From NCBI GenBank assembly GCA_036510735.1, contig DATCDK010000148.1, positions 1-9,214 of the forward strand: DNA of 9,214 nt. The letters are read 5' to 3'. The DNA is from PALSA-607 sp036510735. GTDB lineage: Bacteria > Actinomycetota > Actinomycetes > Acidothermales > Acidothermaceae. Below, piece after piece: positions 1 to 4,263 of this stretch. A program made the position numbers and the translations under genes. Each line of letters begins with the position of its first letter. Position 1 is the stretch's first letter. The notes beneath the pieces were generated by a model. It was given only the letters and a program-made list of their open reading frames with translations, searched no databases and was not told the DNA's origin.

Positions 1-67
1 TGAGCCACATCGGGACGAGCACCAGGATCCAAATCCCCACGATGCCAAGGACGATCAGGCTGCTCAC
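1..67 (-). CDS. SepX/GlpR-like membrane protein, N-terminal fragment (cut by window edge)
   Basis: Only the first 22 codons are in the window. They read from a GTG at 67 and encode a very hydrophobic start (MSSLIVLGIVGIWILVLVPM, then WL), one N-terminal membrane helix ending in the VPMW motif. An in-frame TGA at 76-74 rules out an upstream start. Actinobacterial SepX/GlpR proteins begin with this kind of helix and are encoded beside rimJ and moeA/glp; Rv0996 in M. tuberculosis has this position, from memory. Known family role: a single-pass divisome membrane protein, the membrane receptor of the MoeA-like protein Glp in Corynebacterium and a septation protein in Streptomyces. The identification rests on the helix plus gene order; the cytoplasmic part is not visible. 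There is no good Shine-Dalgarno. A short inverted repeat (CGTCAC/GTGACG) lies just upstream. The gene is on the same strand as rimJ, 71 bp after it. Confidence 0.7.
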   Translation of the reverse strand, partial: MSSLIVLGIVGIWILVLVPMWL

Positions 68-71
68 ACTT

Positions 72-94
72 CGTCACGCTAGACACGAGTGACG
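72..94 (-). promoter_or_regulatory. Small inverted repeat ahead of the sepX/glpR-like start
   Basis: CGTCAC at 72-77 and GTGACG at 89-94 are perfect 6-bp inverted arms with an 11-nt loop. In the minus-strand transcript the hairpin would end 4 nt before the GTG start codon at 67, where a Shine-Dalgarno would be expected and none is seen. The rest of the 71-bp gap (68-138) shows no convincing promoter. The repeat is short enough to be chance. Confidence 0.25.
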
Positions 95-138
95 GATGTG
101 ACGAGTACATCGGTGGTGTGTCGGGGAATATGTCGACT

Positions 139-768
139 TCAGGTCGAGTCGGCGCTGCTCAATCTGGCACCGCCGCCGGCCGCGAGCCAGCGCGGAAGCA
201 GCCCGCCTGGCACATCTTCGACTGTCATCGCGTACGACAAGTGGTCACACCAGGCGCCGGCGATGTGGATGTATCGCTCGCGGGTGCCCTCGAGCCGGAA
301 GCCCAACTTCTCGACCACCCGGCGGCTCGCCGCGTTCTCGGGCCGGATGTTCGCCTCGACGCGATGCAACCCGGCGTCCCCGAAGCAGTGATCGATGACC
401 ATCGCGAGAGCCGTCGGCATGATGCCGCGACCGGCGAATCGGCGAGCGATCCAGTAGCCGAGGTAGGCGGAGTTCGCCGAGCCGCGGGCGATTGCCCCGA
501 CTGTGACCTGGCCGGCGAACTGCTCTCCGACGAGCAGAGCGAACGGGTAGCAGAGGCCGAGACGAGCGTCGCGCCGGAGGGCTCGAACGGCATCGCCGTA
601 CCCGCGGCCACCATCGGACGGCGTCACCCCGGGCGTCGTCGCTTCCCACGGTTCGAGCCACTCGCGATTCATCAGGCGCGTCATCCGCCACTCGCCGGCG
701 TCGCGCAGTCGCAGCGGCCGCAGTCTCACCGGGCCGTGCTCAAGAACGACTGGCCAGCCCACGCTCAC
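139..768 (-). CDS. rimJ: RimJ-type GNAT N-acetyltransferase
   Basis: 209 aa, GTG start at 768, six bases after the mog stop, so probably translated as part of the same message. The fold is GNAT: VRLRPLRLRD (14-23) opens the domain, the acetyl-CoA pyrophosphate-binding motif is RRFAGRG at 109-115, and HRVEANIRPENAASRRVVEK (135-154) followed by LGFRLEG is the usual GNAT C-terminal core of the RimJ/RimL group. Family members acetylate N-terminal residues of ribosomal and other proteins using acetyl-CoA in the cytoplasm; the substrate here cannot be read from sequence. RimJ-like genes sit between moeA/glp and the SepX/GlpR membrane protein in mycobacteria (Rv0995), which supports the name more than the reaction. 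The last ~20 residues are low-complexity (AAGGGARLSSADST) and probably disordered. Confidence is high for the family and moderate for ribosomal protein S5 as a substrate. Confidence 0.88.
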   Translation of the reverse strand: MSVGWPVVLEHGPVRLRPLRLRDAGEWRMTRLMNREWLEPWEATTPGVTPSDGGRGYGDAVRALRRDARLGLCYPFALLVGEQFAGQVTVGAIARGSANSAYLGYWIARRFAGRGIMPTALAMVIDHCFGDAGLHRVEANIRPENAASRRVVEKLGFRLEGTRERYIHIAGAWCDHLSYAMTVEDVPGGLLPRWLAAGGGARLSSADST

Positions 769-774
769 GAGCGC

Positions 775-1290
775 CTATCCATGGTGGTAGGGGTCATGGT
801 CCGCGGGACCAGCATCGTGATTATTGCCCGCGAGTTGCTCCACAGCATGCTGGAGGATCGGCGCCAAAACCGCCATCCCGTCACGCACCGCGCCGACCGA
901 TCCGGGCAGGTTCACGATCAACGTGCCTCCGGCGACACCGGCAAGACCACGACCAAGAACAGCAGTCGGGACGTCGATCCGTGCCGTCGCGCGAATTGCT
1001 TCCGCAATTCCCGGCACCTCGTAGTCGAGAACCTGCGCGGTCATCTGGGGAGTGTGATCGCGCGGGCCAAGACCGGTCCCACCGGTGGTGATGATGACGT
1101 CGTAAGCGGCCTCGATTCCCGACCGTAAGGCGACCTCGACGGGAGCGCCGTCGGGAACCACGATCGGACCGTCTGCCTCGAACCCGATCGCCTGAAGTGC
1201 CTCGATGATCAACGGACCGCCTTTGTCGGCGTACATCCCGCCGGACGCGCGGTCGGACGCGGTGATGACCAGCGCCCTCGGGGTCGGCAT
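775..1290 (-). CDS. mog: MogA/MoaB-family molybdopterin adenylyltransferase
   Basis: 171 aa, ATG at 1290; an in-frame TAG at 1302-1300 bounds the start. The family adenylylates molybdopterin with ATP, preparing it for molybdate insertion by MoeA. Visible motifs are ALVITASDRASGG (6-18), TTGGTGLGPRDHTP (68-81) and LIVNLPGSVGAV (124-135). D47 and D78 fit the two conserved aspartates of MogA/Cnx1G. The usual serine of the L-S-R-G segment is glycine here (LGRG, 112-115). The C-terminal tail after ~155 is histidine-rich (H158, H165, H169, H170 among Asp and Pro) and is not part of the core fold. The gene is on the same strand as moaC and moeA but separated from moaC by 306 bp holding two structured repeats, so it may have its own promoter. 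rimJ follows 6 bp later. MogA and MoaB subtypes cannot be separated with confidence. Confidence 0.9.
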   Translation of the reverse strand: MPTPRALVITASDRASGGMYADKGGPLIIEALQAIGFEADGPIVVPDGAPVEVALRSGIEAAYDVIITTGGTGLGPRDHTPQMTAQVLDYEVPGIAEAIRATARIDVPTAVLGRGLAGVAGGTLIVNLPGSVGAVRDGMAVLAPILQHAVEQLAGNNHDAGPADHDPYHHG

Positions 1291-1367
1291 GACGAGAAAC
1301 TAGTGCATCGCCACCTGGGCGCCGCCGCGGGGCAACCTCAGTGGGGCCGTTCGCGAGGCCGGACGCT

Positions 1368-1445
1368 CTTCTCCGGCCGCTTTGCTCTGCTACGCATGTG
1401 GAGCAGAGCAGGTCTGCTACGCATATGGAGCAGAGCAAAGCGCGC
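1368..1445. repeat. Two-slot palindromic repeat, element 1
   Basis: Scaffold in plus-strand order: a 22-nt left block ending CGCTTTGCTCTG (1378-1389), a 14-nt slot CTACGCATGTGGAG (1390-1403), the centre CAGAGCAGGTCTG (1404-1416), the slot again as CTACGCATATGGAG (1417-1430, one base different), and the right block CAGAGCAAAGCGCGC (1431-1445). The outer arms CGCTTTGCTCTG and CAGAGCAAAGCG are perfect inverted repeats; with the slot ends they pair over 14 bp. The centre can also pair (AGCAGA with TCTGCT around GCAGG). Alternatively TGCTCTGCT at the first slot pairs with AGCAGAGCA at 1402-1410, giving tandem smaller hairpins. The period is 27 bp. I do not recognise the family. Confidence 0.85.
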
Positions 1446-1478
1446 GAAACAGGCCGCGGTCATTGGGGTCAGGGAGTG

Positions 1479-1556
1479 CTTCTCCGGACGCTTTGCTCTG
1501 TTGCGATAGAGCGCCAGAGCAGGTCTGTTGCGATAGAGCGCCAGAGCAAAGCGCGC
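1479..1556. repeat. Two-slot palindromic repeat, element 2
   Basis: Same scaffold and orientation as element 1, offset by exactly 111 bp. The left block (1479-1500) differs by one base (A1488 against C1377); the centre (1515-1527) and right block (1542-1556) are identical. Both 14-nt slots, 1501-1514 and 1528-1541, read TTGCGATAGAGCGC and are identical to each other, but match the element 1 slot at only 5-6 of 14 positions. The outer arms pair over at least 11-12 bp. Each slot has its own small GCG/CGC arms around ATAGAG, so slot folding differs from element 1 while the outer stem is kept. Similarity to element 1 drops sharply outside 1479-1556. Confidence 0.85.
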
Positions 1557-1596
1557 ACAAGAGGGCACGCCCGGGCGGGGGCGCAGACGCGACTGG

Positions 1597-2070
1597 TCAG
1601 GTTGGGCGGGTCCAGGTGCCGCTGGAGCCGCCGGTCTTCTCTTCGACCCGGATGTCGGTAATGACGGCTGCGGGATCGACCGCCTTCACCATGTCGATCA
1701 GCGCAAGGCCGGCAACGGCCACGGCGGTCAGCGCTTCCATCTCCACACCGGTGCGGTCTGCGGTGCGGGCGGTCGCGACGATGCGCACCGAATCGTCCTC
1801 AACCGACAGGTCGACCGTCACGCCGTGCAGCGCGATCGGGTGCGCGAGCGGCACGAGATCGGGCGTACGCTTCGCGCCTTGAATCCCGGCCAGCCGCGCG
1901 ACCGCGAGCGCATCCCCCTTCGGGACCCCGCCGCCTCGCAGCAACTCAACAACCGACGCCGACACGAGAACGCGACCGGACGCTGTCGCCGTCCGCGCTG
2001 TGATCTCTTTGCCTGAGACGTCGACCATGTGCGCGGCGCCGCTTGCATCGAGGTGCGTGAGGCGCTTCAC
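1597..2070 (-). CDS. moaC: Cyclic pyranopterin monophosphate synthase MoaC
   Basis: 157 aa, full length for the family, GTG start at 2070 overlapping the moeA stop by 4 bp (GTGA). MoaC converts the 3',8-cyclo-GTP product of MoaA into cyclic pyranopterin monophosphate, the first isolable pterin of molybdenum cofactor synthesis. Signature segments are all present: HMVDVSGKEITARTA (14-28), KGDALAVARLAGIQGAKRTP (51-70) with K51, LVPLAHPI (72-79) with H77, DRTGVEMEAL (105-114), DMVKAVD (126-132) with D126 and K129 in the places of the catalytic Asp and Lys, and EEKTGGSSG (143-151). No key residue is missing. moaA, the partner upstream enzyme, is not in the window. moaC is the last gene of the tight galU-moeA-moaC run before the repeat-filled gap. 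Confidence 0.96.
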   Translation of the reverse strand: MKRLTHLDASGAAHMVDVSGKEITARTATASGRVLVSASVVELLRGGGVPKGDALAVARLAGIQGAKRTPDLVPLAHPIALHGVTVDLSVEDDSVRIVATARTADRTGVEMEALTAVAVAGLALIDMVKAVDPAAVITDIRVEEKTGGSSGTWTRPT

Positions 2071-3290
2071 GTCTGGCGCCGCTCGAGCATCATCACCGAC
2101 ACGGTCGCGCCGGTCGGGATCTCGGAGACGTGGTCGGGCGCGACGATGAACGCGTTGGCCAGCGCGAGGTCGGCGACCAGGTGCGAGCCCATGCCACCGA
2201 CCGGCGTCACGACGTACGCGCCGTCGTTGACGTCGAGACGCGCGCGCACGTACGCGCGCTTCCCAGCGGTCTTGGTGATCGGCTCCGCCAACCGCGCGCG
2301 AACGAGTGGGCGATACAGAGGCAGGACGCCGAGCATGCGACGAATTGCCGGGCGCACAAAGACTTCGAACGACACGTACGCGCTCACCGGATTGCCTGGC
2401 AGCGTGAAAATCGGCGTCGAATCGGGGCCGACCGTGCCGAAGCCCTGCGGCATGCCCGGCTGCATCGCGACCTTCAAGAACTCGACCGTGCCCAGGCGCG
2501 ACAGCACCGCTTTCACCGTGTCGTACGCGCCTGCACTCACACCGCCGGTGGTCACGACGAGGTCGGCGCGCACCAGCTGGTCCTCGATGAGCGACATGAG
2601 TTTGGTCGGGTCATCGGGGACGATGCCGACCCGGTAGGCAATGGCGCCGGCTTCACGGGCGGCAGCAGAAAGTGCATAGCTGTTCGACTCGGTGAGCTGC
2701 GCCGGCCCTGGCTCGACGCCGACGTCAACAAGTTCATTGCCAGTCGAGAAAATGACGACCCGAGGGCGTGGGCGGATCAAGACCCGAGCACGTCCGATCG
2801 CGGCCAGCAGACCGATCTGCGGCGCGCCGAGTGAGGTGCCTTTCGTCAGCACCGTCTCGCCCGCAGTGACGTCTTCACCTTCGCGCCGGATGCTCAACCC
2901 GGCCGGCGGTGCGTAATTGATGCGAACGCGAGCCACCCCGCCGTCCGTCCATTCGACCGGGACCACGCAATCGGCGCCGGCCGGAATCGGCGCACCGGTC
3001 ATGATGCGTACCGCAAGTCCGGTGTTCACCGAGTACACGCCGCCGCTACCGGCGGCGATGTCGCCGATCACCGGCAACTCGACGGGAACCTCCGGTGTCG
3101 CCGAAGCGACGTCGACGGAGCGCACTGCATAACCGTCCATCGACGAGTTGTCGAAGCCGGGCAACGGCCGCCACGCGACGATGTCTTCGGCGAGCGCGCA
3201 GCCGTGCCCATCGAGCAGGTTGACCTCGAGCGGTGGCAGCGGAGCAAGCGTCCCGAGCACCGCCGTCAGGTGTTCGTCGACGGTCCTCAT
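2067..3290 (-). CDS. glp: Gephyrin-like molybdotransferase Glp / MoeA
   Basis: 407 aa, ATG at 3290 overlapping the galU stop by 4 bp (ATGA). MoeA inserts molybdate into adenylylated molybdopterin; in Corynebacterium the paralogue Glp also binds FtsZ and the membrane protein GlpR. Motifs in order: PLPGFDNSSMDGYAV (42-56, D52), GAPIPAGADCVVPVE (99-113, D107), STGNEL (182-187, E186), PDD (225-227), TTGGVSAGAYD (247-257, D257), MQPGMPQGFG (276-285) and LPGNPVSAYVSF (297-308), then a C-terminal beta domain to 407. E186, D226 and D257 sit two positions before E. coli MoeA E188, D228 and D259. With that offset K273 matches K275, but the K279 position is Q277, and the next lysine of the usual KPGKP motif is M280. 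Transferase folding is clear. Co-location with a GlpR/SepX-like gene favours Glp over a plain MoeA. The start codon lies within the end of galU. Confidence 0.93.
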   Translation of the reverse strand: MRTVDEHLTAVLGTLAPLPPLEVNLLDGHGCALAEDIVAWRPLPGFDNSSMDGYAVRSVDVASATPEVPVELPVIGDIAAGSGGVYSVNTGLAVRIMTGAPIPAGADCVVPVEWTDGGVARVRINYAPPAGLSIRREGEDVTAGETVLTKGTSLGAPQIGLLAAIGRARVLIRPRPRVVIFSTGNELVDVGVEPGPAQLTESNSYALSAAAREAGAIAYRVGIVPDDPTKLMSLIEDQLVRADLVVTTGGVSAGAYDTVKAVLSRLGTVEFLKVAMQPGMPQGFGTVGPDSTPIFTLPGNPVSAYVSFEVFVRPAIRRMLGVLPLYRPLVRARLAEPITKTAGKRAYVRARLDVNDGAYVVTPVGGMGSHLVADLALANAFIVAPDHVSEIPTGATVSVMMLERRQT

Positions 3291-4219
3291 GCGTTCGCGT
3301 GGTCCTGAGCGTTGTCCCCGGAAGAGGCGTCATGCTGCTTCACGAAATTCCTAAGCCAGACAAGCAAATCCGGGCCAAGGTCGGCGCGATCGACCGCAAG
3401 CGTAATCACGGCGCGCAGGTATTCGGCGCGGTCACCAGTGTCGTATCGCCGGCCGCGGAACAACACGCCGTGCACCGGCCCACCGTGCGAAGAGCGGCCG
3501 GCGAGCACCCGCAATGCATCGGTGAGCTGGATCTCGTCACCGGCCCCGGGAGGTGTCTCGCGCAGCACGTCGAATACCTCCGGCGCGATCACGTACCGGC
3601 CGATGATCGCGAGATTGCTCGGCGCGTTCGACTTCGGCTTCTCGACGAGATCGGTGACCAGGACGACGTCTTCCTCGTCGGTCGCCACGACCGCGGCGCA
3701 GCCGTACAGATGGATCTGCGAAGGGTCGACTTCGATCAGCGCGATGACGCTGCCGCCGAGCCGTTCCTGTACCTCAACCATGCGCGACAACAGCGGATCG
3801 CGTTCATCGATCAGGTCGTCACCAAGCAGCACCGCGAACGGCTCGTTCCCAACATGTTGCGCGGCCACCAGCACCGCATGACCCAACCCGCGCGGTTCGC
3901 CCTGGCGCACGTAGTGCACCGTCGCCAGATCGGTCGCCTCTTGTACGAGCGACAACCGGTCGGCGTCCCCTTTGGCGCGAAGCGTCTCTTCGAGTTCGTA
4001 GTTGCGGTCGAAGTGGTCCTCAAGTGCCCGCTTGCTGCGACCCGTGATCATCAAGATGTCGTCGAGGCCGGCGGCGACGGCCTCCTCGACGACGTACTGG
4101 ATCGCCGGCTTGTCGACCACCGGCAACATCTCTTTCGGCGTCGCCTTCGTGGCAGGCAGGAAGCGGGTGCCGAGACCGGCGGCCGGGATGACGGCCTTGG
4201 TGACCTTCTGATCCGCCAT
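3287..4219 (-). CDS. galU: UTP--glucose-1-phosphate uridylyltransferase
   Basis: 310 aa, ATG at 4219. It joins UTP and glucose-1-phosphate to give UDP-glucose, a donor for envelope polysaccharides, glycolipids and trehalose. The N-terminal nucleotide-binding signature is VIPAAGLGTRFLPATKATPK (10-29), followed by EMLPVVDKPAIQYVVEEA; LLGDDLID (131-138) holds the metal-binding aspartates; VEKP (192-195), GDEIQLTDAL (227-236) and RYDTGD (258-263) are typical GalU segments. The length is normal; the last ~15 residues (HDASSGDNAQDHANA) are polar and variable. An AGGG (4230-4227) seven bases before the ATG is the likely Shine-Dalgarno, and it lies inside a hairpin abutting the start codon. The cyclase gene ends 44 bp upstream on the same strand, and moeA/glp overlaps the 3' end by 4 bp, so galU probably heads or joins this operon. 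Confidence 0.96.
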   Translation of the reverse strand: MADQKVTKAVIPAAGLGTRFLPATKATPKEMLPVVDKPAIQYVVEEAVAAGLDDILMITGRSKRALEDHFDRNYELEETLRAKGDADRLSLVQEATDLATVHYVRQGEPRGLGHAVLVAAQHVGNEPFAVLLGDDLIDERDPLLSRMVEVQERLGGSVIALIEVDPSQIHLYGCAAVVATDEEDVVLVTDLVEKPKSNAPSNLAIIGRYVIAPEVFDVLRETPPGAGDEIQLTDALRVLAGRSSHGGPVHGVLFRGRRYDTGDRAEYLRAVITLAVDRADLGPDLLVWLRNFVKQHDASSGDNAQDHANA

Positions 4220-4247
4220 GACCGAACCCTAACGTTTTGGGTCGGTC
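4220..4247 (-). promoter_or_regulatory. Hairpin abutting the galU start codon, covering its Shine-Dalgarno
   Basis: In the minus-strand transcript GACCG-ACCC, loop AAAACGTTA, GGGT-(U)-CGGTC forms a 9-bp stem with one bulged base, and its last base directly precedes the galU ATG. The AGGG that should bind 16S rRNA begins at the end of the loop and continues into the stem. The loop contains the palindrome AACGTT. It could be a translational control hairpin, an operator, or a weak terminator for the upstream cyclase transcript; no U-tract follows. Promoter elements for galU are not evident. Confidence 0.5.
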
Positions 4248-4263
4248 CTCGGGCAAACCGGGC

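Larger units (their letters stand above)
1291..1596. other. 306-bp gap between moaC and mog, occupied mainly by two related structured elements
   Basis: Neighbouring minus-strand genes here overlap by 4 bp or are separated by 6-71 bp, so this gap stands out. Two 78-bp elements fill 1368-1445 and 1479-1556, starting 111 bp apart. Element 1 is preceded by another short inverted repeat, GGCCGG (1357-1362) with CCGGCC (1373-1378). The linker 1446-1478 and the flanks 1291-1356 and 1557-1596 are ordinary GC-rich sequence with no promoter or Shine-Dalgarno I can defend. No T-tract follows either element on either strand. Confidence 0.7.

Noticed and set aside
118..1128. Long plus-strand open frame (336 codons)
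   Set aside because: It lies opposite rimJ and mog, whose motifs are clear, and its translation is Arg/Ala-rich without a recognisable domain. It is a high-GC antisense shadow.
1378..1552. CRISPR-like array from the regular 27-bp spacing
   Set aside because: There are only two units per element, the 'spacers' are identical inside each element, the repeats are 13 nt, and there are no cas genes. A palindromic repeat family explains it better.
1378..1552. Intrinsic terminator for moaC
   Set aside because: No U-tract follows on either strand, and two near-identical tandem elements with variable slots are unlike a simple terminator.
2241..2259. CG-rich palindromic stretch inside moeA/glp
   Set aside because: It encodes ordinary Arg/Ala/Tyr/Val codons of the C-terminal domain; alternating CG in a GC-rich gene gives such palindromes by chance.
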